Shown: positions 6,986 through 14,629 of the stretch, in pieces | How positions within the stretch are numbered: the stretch's first letter is position 1 | Layout of the letters: every line of letters begins with the position of its first letter | DNA from: Parcubacteria group bacterium | Lineage (GTDB): Bacteria; Patescibacteriota; Minisyncoccia; JACPHC01 | Length of the DNA stretch: 43,957 bases | Assembly (NCBI GenBank): GCA_016188775.1 | Contig: JACPHC010000009.1 | Location: 1-43,957, forward strand | Direction of reading: 5' to 3' | Position numbers and translations under genes: made by a program | Notes under the pieces: generated by a model | What the model was told of the DNA's origin: nothing | Database searches by the model: none | Seen by the model: the letters and a program-made list of their open reading frames with translations, nothing else

Positions 6986-7429
6986 ATGGGTAAAAAGAGA
7001 ATAATTCAAAAAAACGAACCTCAATCCGAAGAAATTAAAAAAGACGGAGCGAGTAAAAAAGGGGAAAAAATAATAAGCGCTAAAATCAGCCGCGGCGTTG
7101 TTCATGTGTTTGCTACCTACAACAACACCATAATCAGCGCTACCGATCCGGCGGGCAATGTTTTGATTTGGGCTTCGGCCGGCAACATCGGTTTCAAGGG
7201 AACTAAAAAATCGACGCCCTTTGCCGCTTCCAAAACCGCGGAGGTTGTTTCGGAAAAAATAAAAAAAATTGGCATCACCGACATTGATATAATGATTAAA
7301 GGAATCGGAGCTGGCCGAGATTCAACTTTAAGATCGCTGGCCAACGCCGGTTTTAATATTAATCTTATCAGGGATATTACTTCAATTCCGCATAATGGCT
7401 GCCGTCCGCCCAAAGTAAGACGAGTTTAA
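6986..7429 (+). CDS. rpsK: Small ribosomal subunit protein uS11
   Basis: uS11 forms part of the 30S platform near the 3' end of 16S rRNA. I start at ATG 6986 (MGKKRIIQKN), 4 nt after rpsM, giving 147 aa; an upstream in-frame ATG at 6929 would overlap rpsM by 53 nt. Motifs include VVHVFATYNNTIISATDPAGN, GFKGTKKSTPFAA and the C-terminal IPHNGCRPPKVRRV. The N-terminal lysine-rich extension of about 28 residues is longer than in E. coli. Confidence 0.95.
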   Translation: MGKKRIIQKNEPQSEEIKKDGASKKGEKIISAKISRGVVHVFATYNNTIISATDPAGNVLIWASAGNIGFKGTKKSTPFAASKTAEVVSEKIKKIGITDIDIMIKGIGAGRDSTLRSLANAGFNINLIRDITSIPHNGCRPPKVRRV

Positions 7430-7435
7430 TTTGTT

Positions 7436-8059
7436 ATGAAGAAACCGAAAGAGAAAATTTCCAGAAGAATCGGCGAAAATCTTTTTTTAAAGGGAGAACG
7501 TTCTTTTTCTCAAAAATCCGCCATGATCAGAAAGCCATATCCGCCCGGTCAGCATGGACAGAAAAGGAAAAGGGGAGCGGTTTCCGAGTTTGGCCGGCAG
7601 CTGGTTGAAAAACAAAAATTAAAGTTTATGTACGGTCTTCGAGACAGGCAGTTTAAGCGATATATCAAGGAATCAACAGCCGCTAAAGGCGAGACCGGCG
7701 ATAATCTTCTTAGAAAATTGGAAATGAGATTGGATAACGTTATTTATCGTTTGGGTTTTGCTTTTTCGCGAAGCATCGCTCGCCAACTGGTTGGTCATGG
7801 CCATTTTACTTTAAACGGAAAACGGGTGACTCTTCCCTCTCAAGAGGTTAAAATCGGCAATTTAATTAAAATTCGGCCCGCTTCGGAGACCAAACAGATG
7901 TTTTCGGATATAAAAACGGTTTTAAAAAAATATAAGACGCCTTCTTGGCTTTCTCTTGATAAAGATAAACTGGAAGGCAAAATAATAGGCCGGCCAGAAA
8001 AAGAAGAAATAGGTTTTTCCGGCAATCTCTCGGCCATAGTTGAATATTATTCAAGGTAG
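7436..8059 (+). CDS. rpsD: Small ribosomal subunit protein uS4
   Basis: uS4 is a primary 16S rRNA binder. The 207 aa protein has the N-terminal domain with RKPYPPGQHGQKRKRG, then LRDRQFKRYIKES and the S4 RNA-binding domain MRLDNVIYRLGFAFSRSIAR, QLVGHGHFTLNGKRV. No zinc-binding cysteines are present in the N-terminus, so it is the Cys-free form. It follows rpsK by 6 nt and is separated from rpoA by a structured 80 bp element. The ribosomal order rpsM-rpsK-rpsD-rpoA-rplQ is the standard alpha operon. Confidence 0.96.
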   Translation: MKKPKEKISRRIGENLFLKGERSFSQKSAMIRKPYPPGQHGQKRKRGAVSEFGRQLVEKQKLKFMYGLRDRQFKRYIKESTAAKGETGDNLLRKLEMRLDNVIYRLGFAFSRSIARQLVGHGHFTLNGKRVTLPSQEVKIGNLIKIRPASETKQMFSDIKTVLKKYKTPSWLSLDKDKLEGKIIGRPEKEEIGFSGNLSAIVEYYSR

Positions 8060-8066
8060 TTTAAAA

Positions 8067-8146
8067 AAATAAAGGAGTGGGGTATATTTTGCCACCTCAC
8101 TGCTCCGCATGAGGATTCCGTCAAAATATGCCCCACTTCTTTATTT
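8067..8146 (+). ncRNA. Covarying hairpin element, family A copy 1
   Basis: A 25 nt arm (8067-8091) pairs with 8122-8146 with only two G-U wobbles in RNA, around a 30 nt loop (8092-8121) that contains an inner CCTCA/TGAGG stem. The loop is identical at 28166-28195, while the arms differ by compensatory changes. It sits in the rpsD-rpoA gap on the coding strand. It may be a structured RNA, a processing site or a repeat whose fold is selected; it has no U-tract. Confidence 0.7.
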
Positions 8147-8157
8147 GCAATTAATTA

Positions 8158-8163
8158 TATAAT
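8158..8163 (+). promoter_or_regulatory. Possible -10 box upstream of rpoA
   Basis: TATAAT lies inside a perfect 16 bp AT palindrome (8151-8166), 13 nt before the rpoA ATG. No good -35 box is seen at 16-18 nt distance, so support is weak. Confidence 0.25.
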
Positions 8164-8176
8164 TAAAAATTTTTTT

Positions 8177-9109
8177 ATGATTCCATTACCGCAAAAAATA
8201 AAAATTATTAATAAAAAAGACAATCAGGCGACTTTTGAAATTGAAGGATTGTCTCCGGGTTACGGCATGACTGTCGGCAATAGCTTGAGGCGGGTTTTGC
8301 TTTCTTCGCTTGAAGGTTCGGCGGTTACACTCGTTAAAATTAAGGGCGCGGCTCATGAATTTTCAACCATTCCGGGTGTGCTGGAAAATGTCATTGATAT
8401 TTTGCTTAATCTCAAGCAAGTTCGTTTTAAACTTCATTCAAAAGAACCAAAAAGACTCTTTTTGAAAGTTAAAGGGGAAAAAGACATTAAGGCCGGAGAT
8501 TTTGAAAAATCGACCGATGTCGAGGTTATAACAAAAGATGTTCATATCGTTACTTTATCCGATCCAACCAGCCAGTTTGAAATGGAGATCGAGATTTCTC
8601 GGGGGCTGGGTTTCCAGCCGTCTGAATTTTTAAAAAGAGAAAAAATTGAAATCGGCGCTATTGCCGTTGACGCGATTTTTAGCCCGATCCGCAAAGTAAA
8701 TTATGAAGTTGAAGATATGCGCGTCGGCGAACGAACAGATTTTAATCGTTTGAGCCTTTTTGTTGAAACCGACGGCAGTATCAGTCCGGAAGAAGCTTTT
8801 ATCAGCGCCTCCAAAATTTTAGTTGACCATTTTTCTTTTTTGAAGGATTTTCAAGAGAGCGGCGGGAAAGAAAAAGAAAAAAAGGAAATGATTGAAATTG
8901 AAGATATTTTAAAAACCAAAGTTTCGGATCTTAATCTTTCAATCAGAACCTTAAACGCTCTGAATGAGTCAGGGATAAAGACGGTTGGAGGGTTAATTAA
9001 AAAAACCGAGTCTTCTTTGGGCGAGATAGGCGGGTTGGGAGAAAAGGGGATTAAAGAAATCAAAAAAGCGTTAGGGAAATTGAATTTAACTTTTAAAGAA
9101 GAAAAATGA
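8177..9109 (+). CDS. rpoA: DNA-directed RNA polymerase subunit alpha
   Basis: Alpha dimerises to nucleate RNA polymerase assembly. The 310 aa product has the N-terminal domain with GYGMTVGNSLRRVLLSSLEG (about 29-48) and DMRVGERTDFNRLSL, and a C-terminal helix-hairpin domain (about 238-306: LNLSIRTLNALNESGIKTVG, GLGEKGIKEIKKALG) that binds UP elements and activators. Length is normal. It overlaps rplQ by ATGA (9106-9109), so the two are probably translationally coupled. It ends in TGA, which supports standard use of this codon as a stop. Confidence 0.97.
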   Translation: MIPLPQKIKIINKKDNQATFEIEGLSPGYGMTVGNSLRRVLLSSLEGSAVTLVKIKGAAHEFSTIPGVLENVIDILLNLKQVRFKLHSKEPKRLFLKVKGEKDIKAGDFEKSTDVEVITKDVHIVTLSDPTSQFEMEIEISRGLGFQPSEFLKREKIEIGAIAVDAIFSPIRKVNYEVEDMRVGERTDFNRLSLFVETDGSISPEEAFISASKILVDHFSFLKDFQESGGKEKEKKEMIEIEDILKTKVSDLNLSIRTLNALNESGIKTVGGLIKKTESSLGEIGGLGEKGIKEIKKALGKLNLTFKEEK

Positions 9110-9456
9110 GAAAACTTAAAAAAGGAAGGAAATTTGGTTTAAAGACGGGTCCCAGAAAAGCTCTTTTGCGCTCGTTGGCCGAAGCCCTGATTTTGCGCGA
9201 AAAGATTCGGACCACCGAGGCCAAGGCGAAAGAAATCGCCCCGATCGTTGAACGTTATGTGACGAAAGCTAAATCTAAAAACCTCGCTTCTTATCGGAAT
9301 TTTCTTAAAATTTTGCCAAAAGAATCGGCTAAAAAATTGTTCGATGAAATTGCCCCCCGCTATCAGGCGAGATCCGGAGGTTATACTCGGATTGTAAAAA
9401 CGGGTCGACGGTCCTCTGACGGCGGAAAAACCGCGATTTTAGAATTTGTTAAATAA
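9106..9456 (+). CDS. rplQ: Large ribosomal subunit protein bL17
   Basis: bL17 lies near the peptide exit tunnel. The 116 aa protein shows RKLKKGRKFGLKTGPRKALL, RSLAEALILREKIRTTEAKA and the C-terminal GGYTRIVKTGRRSSDGGKTA, all family hallmarks. It starts in the ATGA overlap with rpoA and lies 7 nt before rplM. Its position after rpoA is the universal bacterial arrangement. Confidence 0.96.
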   Translation: MRKLKKGRKFGLKTGPRKALLRSLAEALILREKIRTTEAKAKEIAPIVERYVTKAKSKNLASYRNFLKILPKESAKKLFDEIAPRYQARSGGYTRIVKTGRRSSDGGKTAILEFVK

Positions 9457-9463
9457 TAAAAAA

Positions 9464-9811
9464 ATGGAAAAAAAAGTTCACACCATTGACGCTTCTCGCA
9501 AAAAATTGGGCCGTTTGTCATCCGAAATTGCCATATTGCTTCGTGGAAAAAACAAAGCTTCTTTTCAGCCACACCTTGATGAAGGAAACGAGGTTCGGGT
9601 TATCAATATAGATAAAATGGAATTTTCCGGTAAAAAACTTGATCAAAAAATGTACTATCGCCATTCCGGATATTTGGGCGGATTAAAAACCGAATCTCTT
9701 CGCAAACTTTTGGCGAGAAAACCGGAAGATATTTTAAGGCAAGCTGTTTCCGGAATGCTGCCTAAAAATAAATTAAGACCCAAAATGTTAAAAAAACTTA
9801 TTATCAGATAA
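9464..9811 (+). CDS. rplM: Large ribosomal subunit protein uL13 (short)
   Basis: uL13 is an early 50S assembly protein. I start at ATG 9464 (MEKKVHTIDASRKKLGRLSS) rather than TTG 9446, which overlaps rplQ. The product is 115 aa, against about 142 in E. coli: it lacks most of the N-terminal arm and the C-terminal extension. Recognisable blocks are LGRLSSEIAILLRGKNKASF, KMYYRHSGYLGGLK and AVSGMLPKNKLRPKMLKKL. rpsI follows, as in the usual rplM-rpsI pair. Confidence 0.94.
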   Translation: MEKKVHTIDASRKKLGRLSSEIAILLRGKNKASFQPHLDEGNEVRVINIDKMEFSGKKLDQKMYYRHSGYLGGLKTESLRKLLARKPEDILRQAVSGMLPKNKLRPKMLKKLIIR

Positions 9812-9830
9812 AAAGTTTTATAATTTTATT

Positions 9831-10295
9831 ATGGTTATTAAGTCAAAAGAGAAAAAAAAATCCGATTTGAAAGAGGTAAAAGAAAAGGCTCCAAAAGTTT
9901 TAAAAGATAAATACTTTGAAGCTGTTGGCCGGAGAAAAACAGCGGTGGCCCGAGTGCGGCTCTATCCGGGCAAAACTGAATATATCGTTAATGAAAAAAA
10001 ATTCAGCGATTATTTTCCGTTGATTCAATTGCAAAAGATCGTTGAAGATCCGATTAAAAGACTGAAAATTCAGGAGGAGAAAATCGGGATTTCGGCAAAA
10101 GTTGCCGGCGGGGGAATTCACGCTCAAGCCGAGGCGATCCGTCATGGCGTTTCTCGCGCTCTTTTGGATATTGATTCGGAATTTAGAAAACGGCTGAAAA
10201 AGGCCGGGTTTTTAACTCGCGATCCGCGAATGAAAGAGCGCAAAAAATACGGCCTCAAAGGCGCTCGCAAAGCTCCTCAGTGGGCGAAGCGGTAA
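9831..10295 (+). CDS. rpsI: Small ribosomal subunit protein uS9
   Basis: uS9 reaches the P-site tRNA with its C-terminal tail. The 154 aa protein has a lysine-rich N-terminal extension of about 30 residues, then YFEAVGRRKTAVARVRLYPG, the GGGIHAQAEAIRHGVSRALL block and the tail DPRMKERKKYGLKGARKAPQ ending in WAKR (usually SKR). It closes the ribosomal block and converges with the minus-strand gene that ends 7 nt away. Confidence 0.95.
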   Translation: MVIKSKEKKKSDLKEVKEKAPKVLKDKYFEAVGRRKTAVARVRLYPGKTEYIVNEKKFSDYFPLIQLQKIVEDPIKRLKIQEEKIGISAKVAGGGIHAQAEAIRHGVSRALLDIDSEFRKRLKKAGFLTRDPRMKERKKYGLKGARKAPQWAKR

Positions 10296-10301
10296 ACTAT
10301 A

Positions 10302-11300
10302 TCATATTTCAATCGCGAAGATGTTTTGTTCGTTTAAGAAATATAATTTTTTAGACCTCAAATCATAAAACAATTTTTTCGCCGGTTTGTCCGCGATATC
10401 ATAAGTATTCCTATTATCGCGGCCGTCAAGCTCGGCGATTTTTATTTTTCCGTTGACGCTGAAAATAACGTGTTCGTCAGTTTTGGCATACCAGACGGCG
10501 TCATCTATTTTCTCGGAATACCGGCCGATCAATTCTTTTTCGTCTTTTTTTCTTGGCGGTTGAGCGAGCGTTTCTTCAGGCCATAAAACCCAGATTTCTT
10601 TTTCTTTAAGAATCAAAAATTTTTCATTTTTAGAAGAAGGAATGATTTTTTTGACATCGCGATTGATTTCTTTAAAATTTTGTTCTTCCCTTTTTTTTTC
10701 AAGAAGTAACTCTTCTTTGGTGAGTATAAAAATAGAACCGGAGGTTTCAAGAATCTCGGCGTTTTTAATGCTTTCTTTCGCAATCGGCAAAGCATTGATC
10801 GCTGTTTTTTTTGAATCCAGTCCCTCTATTTTCCAAACTATTCCCGTCTCGTCAATCGCGTATTCGTTTTTTTTAATTTTAATTTCCGCGGAAATAATCG
10901 CGGAAAGATTTTTTTGATTTTCCAAGACAAGTTCCGATTTGATATTCTTGGGAATAAGGAAAATTGAAGTCGCTTCAGTCACCAGTTTTGGTTCGACCCT
11001 TAACGTTTTGGACCAGGCTTCAAATCCGTTTTTTTCGACTTTAACGTTCCAATTTTTTGGAAAAAGGCCGGAAATCAATATCGAATTTGAAAAAAACGAA
11101 GTTTTATGTTCTATCTTGTCGTTTAACAGAAGCTGAAAATCTCGTTGGGATGTTTTTAAATAAATTGCCCCGACCGTTACGATTTTCCTTTTTTTAAAAT
11201 CAAAACGCAGTCCCAATGACCATAAAATCACCGCGGGAACGACTATAATAAATAGAAGAAAAAATCCATAGAATAAAATTCGGCGGGTTAATTTAGTCAT
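10302..11300 (-). CDS. Membrane-anchored protein with PEGA-like domain
   Basis: The 332 aa product has one N-terminal membrane helix (about 9-31: ILFYGFFLLFIIVVPAVILW) and a short PEGA-like beta domain (about 43-115) with the pattern GAIYLKTSQRDFQLLLNDK ... LFPKNWNVKVEKNGFEAWSK. PEGA domains are found in surface proteins of many bacteria. The C-terminal 200 residues have repeated short strands (for example KFLILKEKEIWVLWPEE, EHVIFSVNGKIKIAELDGR) that could form a propeller-like fold. Function is unknown. It is transcribed divergently from murA and is the only minus gene in this stretch. Confidence 0.7.
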   Translation of the reverse strand: MTKLTRRILFYGFFLLFIIVVPAVILWSLGLRFDFKKRKIVTVGAIYLKTSQRDFQLLLNDKIEHKTSFFSNSILISGLFPKNWNVKVEKNGFEAWSKTLRVEPKLVTEATSIFLIPKNIKSELVLENQKNLSAIISAEIKIKKNEYAIDETGIVWKIEGLDSKKTAINALPIAKESIKNAEILETSGSIFILTKEELLLEKKREEQNFKEINRDVKKIIPSSKNEKFLILKEKEIWVLWPEETLAQPPRKKDEKELIGRYSEKIDDAVWYAKTDEHVIFSVNGKIKIAELDGRDNRNTYDIADKPAKKLFYDLRSKKLYFLNEQNIFAIEI

Positions 11301-11349
11301 AAGAATAATAAAAACATTCGACGTTTATTTAATAACTTTTTTTAAAGAG

Positions 11350-11355
11350 TATAAT
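11350..11355 (+). promoter_or_regulatory. Possible -10 box of murA promoter
   Basis: TATAAT lies 48 nt before the murA ATG, in the 103 bp divergent gap. The -35 region is AT-rich without a clear TTGACA, so this is a weak call. Confidence 0.3.
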
Positions 11356-11403
11356 ATTTTCGTGAACTTGCCAAGTAATCTGTTTTTTGCCTAAAATGAA
11401 ACA

Positions 11404-12687
11404 ATGGACGGTGAAAAGTTTATAATCCGCGGCGGGAAAAAATTAAGCGGCGAAATTAGGGTTCAGGGATCTAAAAACGCCGCTTTGCCTGTTTTAGCCG
11501 CCACTCTTCTAGTTCAAGAAACTTGCTCGCTCTCCAATATTCCTTTGATTCGGGATGTCGGGACTATTCTGGAAATTTTTAAATCTTTAGGGTCAAAAAT
11601 TACCTGGACGAGCGGCGATTTGACAATTGATAATTCCGATATTTCAAATTTCGCGCCGCAATCGGATTATGTTCGTTTGCTTCGGGGTTCGGTTTTGCTT
11701 CTTGGTCCATTGCTCGCGCGTTTTGGCGAAGTTTTAATGCCTTATCCGGGCGGAGACGCCATAGGCGCGCGGTCTATTGATTCGCATCTTGAAGGTTTTA
11801 GAGCTTTGGGCGCCGATGTAAGCGTGGGCGAGGATCATTTTTTAAAAATTAAAGCTCCGCGCCTGGCATCGGGCAAGCCAAAATTAATCGGGGCAAAAAT
11901 TGTTCTTTCCGAATCTTCAGTGACAACGACGGAGAATCTAATGCTGGCCGCGGTTTTAGCTGAAGGCGAGACGCGGCTTCGGCTTTGCGCGGCCGAACCT
12001 CATGTTCAAAATTTAGCGTTATTTTTGAATAAAATGGGAGCGAAAATTAATGGCGCCGGCACTCCTTCTATTGATATTAAAGGCGTGGTCAGGCTTAAAG
12101 GAGTCGAACATAAAATCATATCTGATTCTGATGAAGCGATGAATTTGACTCTTTTGGGCGCGGCCTCCAGGAGCGATTTTTATATCCGCGATATAAATCC
12201 TGATTTTTTAGAGGCGGGCATTCAAAAACTTAAAGAAATTGGAGTCGCCTTGGAGATTGGCAATGATTTTTTGCGCCTTAAGCCGCCCTCTTCAATTTAT
12301 CAATCTTTTAAAATTCAATCCGGCCTTTATCCGAAACTTCTGACCGATCAGATTCCGCCTTTTTCCGTGCTGGCCACTCAAGCCCAGGGAACAAGTTTAA
12401 TTCATGAATGGATGTATGAAGGCCGGCTTGGCTATATTAACGAATTGATTAAAATGGGAGCCAATGCCGTTATTATGGATCCGCACCGGGCCTTGATTGT
12501 CGGGCCGACTCCGTTTCACGGCGCGGAATTAAAAAGCTTGGATGTTAGAGCCGGCATGACTTCCATCATCGCCGCTTTAGTTGCGGAAGGCGAATCTATT
12601 TTGTATGATGCTTTTAATATTGATCGGGGCTTTGAAAAATTAGATGAACGGTTGAGAAAATTGGGAGCGGATATTACAAGAATGTAG
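11404..12687 (+). CDS. murA: UDP-N-acetylglucosamine 1-carboxyvinyltransferase MurA (Asp variant)
   Basis: MurA transfers enolpyruvate from PEP to UDP-GlcNAc, the first committed step of peptidoglycan synthesis. The 427 aa protein has the N-terminal GSKNAALPVLAATLL with the catalytic Lys/Asn, the loop motif RGSVLLLGPLLARFG and PGGDAIGARSIDSHLEG, and a C-terminal LTDQIPPFSVLATQAQG and DRGFEKLDERLRKLGA. In the active-site loop the usual Cys (PGGC, Cys115 of E. coli) is Asp118 (codon 11755-11757). The same Cys-to-Asp change is known to cause intrinsic fosfomycin resistance in mycobacteria and chlamydiae. Length is normal. It precedes a structured repeat and the MreB paralogue. Confidence 0.96.
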   Translation: MDGEKFIIRGGKKLSGEIRVQGSKNAALPVLAATLLVQETCSLSNIPLIRDVGTILEIFKSLGSKITWTSGDLTIDNSDISNFAPQSDYVRLLRGSVLLLGPLLARFGEVLMPYPGGDAIGARSIDSHLEGFRALGADVSVGEDHFLKIKAPRLASGKPKLIGAKIVLSESSVTTTENLMLAAVLAEGETRLRLCAAEPHVQNLALFLNKMGAKINGAGTPSIDIKGVVRLKGVEHKIISDSDEAMNLTLLGAASRSDFYIRDINPDFLEAGIQKLKEIGVALEIGNDFLRLKPPSSIYQSFKIQSGLYPKLLTDQIPPFSVLATQAQGTSLIHEWMYEGRLGYINELIKMGANAVIMDPHRALIVGPTPFHGAELKSLDVRAGMTSIIAALVAEGESILYDAFNIDRGFEKLDERLRKLGADITRM

Positions 12688-12725
12688 ATATTATAAATCT
12701 CCGTTTCCTTCGCTTGTAATGATTA

Positions 12726-12818
12726 AAGAAGTTATTCTAAAAATTTTTAAGGTCGAGGCGCTTTAATGAAATTATATAATCCGCCGAGGGTGCCTAAAAA
12801 ATTTTAGAATGACTTCTT
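12726..12818 (+). ncRNA. Covarying hairpin element, family B copy 1
   Basis: Left arm 12726-12752 pairs with 12793-12818. The inner ~40 nt core (12751-12792) is the same as in 16323-16364 apart from two bases, while the outer arm sequence is different and compensated. It lies between murA and the MreB paralogue on the coding strand. Confidence 0.7.
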
Positions 12819-12855
12819 AGTTATTATTCAGAAAAATTATTTCGCAAAGAGTCTT

Positions 12856-13869
12856 ATGTTTGTAAAAAAAATTGGAATTGATTTGGGAACGGCCAATACT
12901 TTGGTTTTTTTGCCCAAAAAGGGCGTGATTATCAATGAGCCGACCGTAGTTGCTGTTTCGATTGACGATAATCGCGTTTTGGCCGTTGGCAATGAAGCTC
13001 GAGCGATGATCGGCCGGACGCCGGAAAATATTGTCGCTTATCGGCCGATGAAAGACGGTGTTATCGCCGATTACCGCATAACGCAGGCTATGCTTCGGCA
13101 TTTCATAGGAAAAGCGGCTGGCCGTTTTAAGTTTTTTAGGCCCGAGGTTATGATTTCGATTCCGGCCGGCGCCACTTCGACCGAAAGAAGAGCGGTTATT
13201 GACGCCGCTATGCAGGCTGGCGCCAAGGCGGCTTATGTCGTGAAACAACCGGTCTTGGCCGCTATTGGGGCCGGCGTGGCGATTAACGAACCGGTCGGTA
13301 GTATGATTATTGATATCGGCGGCGGAACATCGCAGGTAGCGGTAATATCTTTGGGAGGCATTGTGGCTTGGGCCGCGACCAGAATCGGCGGCAATAGATT
13401 TGATCAGGCCATCGCGGAGTATATTAAAAGGAAACATAATTTGGCGGTAGGAGACCGGACTGCCGAGGAAATAAAACTGGCTATCGGCACGGCAATGGTG
13501 AAGAAAGACGAACGATTAATGTCTTATGAAGTCAAAGGAAGAGATTTGATTTCCGGACTTCCAAAAACTATCACCATTACTTCTCCGGAGATAATTGAAG
13601 CGGTCTCCGCCGAGCTTCAGGAAGTGATTCGCGTCATCAGACAGGTTTTTGCCGACACTCCTCCCGAGCTTTCCGCGGATATCATCAATAATGGCATGGT
13701 GCTGACCGGCGGCGGCTGCCTTTTGAGAAATCTTGATGGCCTTCTTTCGAGAATAACCGGCGTTCCGGCTGTTGTCGCCGATGATCCGATGCTTTGCGTG
13801 GCTAAAGGCACGGGCGTTGTTTTAAGTCAACTTGACGCTTACAAAAAAACAATTATGACGAAAAAATGA
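12856..13869 (+). CDS. MreB paralogue with altered EEP motif
   Basis: This is a 337 aa actin-like MreB-family protein. It keeps phosphate-1 IGIDLGTANTLVF (residues 6-18), phosphate-2 MIIDIGGGTSQVAVISLGGI (from about 150) and the adenosine motif MVLTGGGCLL. The EEP motif that carries the ATP-hydrolysis glutamate in MreB is changed to KQP (Lys130-Gln131; codons from 13243), so it may bind ATP without normal hydrolysis. The second MreB at 19032 keeps EEP and heads the mreCD operon, so this copy is probably a specialised partner or regulator. It overlaps the next gene by ATGA. Confidence 0.88.
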   Translation: MFVKKIGIDLGTANTLVFLPKKGVIINEPTVVAVSIDDNRVLAVGNEARAMIGRTPENIVAYRPMKDGVIADYRITQAMLRHFIGKAAGRFKFFRPEVMISIPAGATSTERRAVIDAAMQAGAKAAYVVKQPVLAAIGAGVAINEPVGSMIIDIGGGTSQVAVISLGGIVAWAATRIGGNRFDQAIAEYIKRKHNLAVGDRTAEEIKLAIGTAMVKKDERLMSYEVKGRDLISGLPKTITITSPEIIEAVSAELQEVIRVIRQVFADTPPELSADIINNGMVLTGGGCLLRNLDGLLSRITGVPAVVADDPMLCVAKGTGVVLSQLDAYKKTIMTKK

Positions 13870-14624
13870 ATACTATCGGCCATCAAAAAATAATTAATTT
13901 TTTTAAAAAAAGCCTTGCCAGCGGTAAAGTCGCTCACTCTTATTTTTTTTCCGGCGAGGCCAGTTCAGGCAAATTGACAATGGCGGAATTTTTCGCTCGA
14001 ACGCTTTTGAAATCGGAAAATCTTTCCAATAACCCGGATTTTAAAATTATTGACAAAAACAGCGTCGGTATAGACGATATTCGGGATTTAATTAATTTTT
14101 TAACTTTTAAAAGTTATCAAAATTTTAAAGTCGCCATTATTAATAACGCTGAATTGATGAGTCACGAAGCCCAGTCCGCTATTTTGAAAACCCTTGAGGA
14201 ACCCGCTCCAAAGACAGTTTTAATTTTAACAAGTTCGTCGCCGTCTGGGTTGTTGCCGACTATCTTGTCCCGGACTCTTCAAATTAATTTCCGGCCGGTT
14301 CCGGGGACAGTTAAAGACGAAAAAAAAATTGAAGTAAATCGGGAAGAGACAAGAGAGATGGAGAAAATTTTTAATTCAAGCCTTTTTGGCCGGTTTGAAT
14401 ATTTGGAAAAAAAATGCGTTGACGATAAAGAAAAGGCTGGAGATTTTTTGAATAAAATCCGCGTCTATTTTCGCCAAAAACTTTTAAAGGAAGTTGAGGC
14501 AGGCGAAACGGAGGCGGCTTTAAAAACAAAAAATTATTTGAAATTCATGAATGAAGTCGAAGAAGCCTTAAAATTTAATGTTAATTCCCAAAGGGCATTG
14601 GAAATCTTAATGGCTAAACTATAA
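13866..14624 (+). CDS. holB: DNA polymerase III delta'-like clamp loader subunit
   Basis: The 252 aa protein resembles the delta' subunit of the clamp loader: IGHQKIINFFKKSLASGKVA, HSYFFSGEASSGKLTMAEF (a P-loop-like segment ending GKL), IDDIRDLINFLTFKSYQNFK and the sensor region LMSHEAQSAILKTLEEPA followed by ILSRTLQINF. It lacks a canonical zinc module and a full C-terminal oligomerisation domain, so it is shorter than E. coli HolB (334 aa). A separate dnaX lies at 40666. Its start overlaps the stop of the MreB paralogue. DnaX-like identity is excluded by the absence of the Cys cluster. Confidence 0.8.
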   Translation: MNTIGHQKIINFFKKSLASGKVAHSYFFSGEASSGKLTMAEFFARTLLKSENLSNNPDFKIIDKNSVGIDDIRDLINFLTFKSYQNFKVAIINNAELMSHEAQSAILKTLEEPAPKTVLILTSSSPSGLLPTILSRTLQINFRPVPGTVKDEKKIEVNREETREMEKIFNSSLFGRFEYLEKKCVDDKEKAGDFLNKIRVYFRQKLLKEVEAGETEAALKTKNYLKFMNEVEEALKFNVNSQRALEILMAKL

Positions 14625-14629
14625 GCTTT

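Noticed and set aside
8067-8146. Ordinary rho-independent terminator between rpsD and rpoA
   Set aside because: There is a 30 nt conserved loop, no U-tract after the stem, and a location inside a normally continuous operon.
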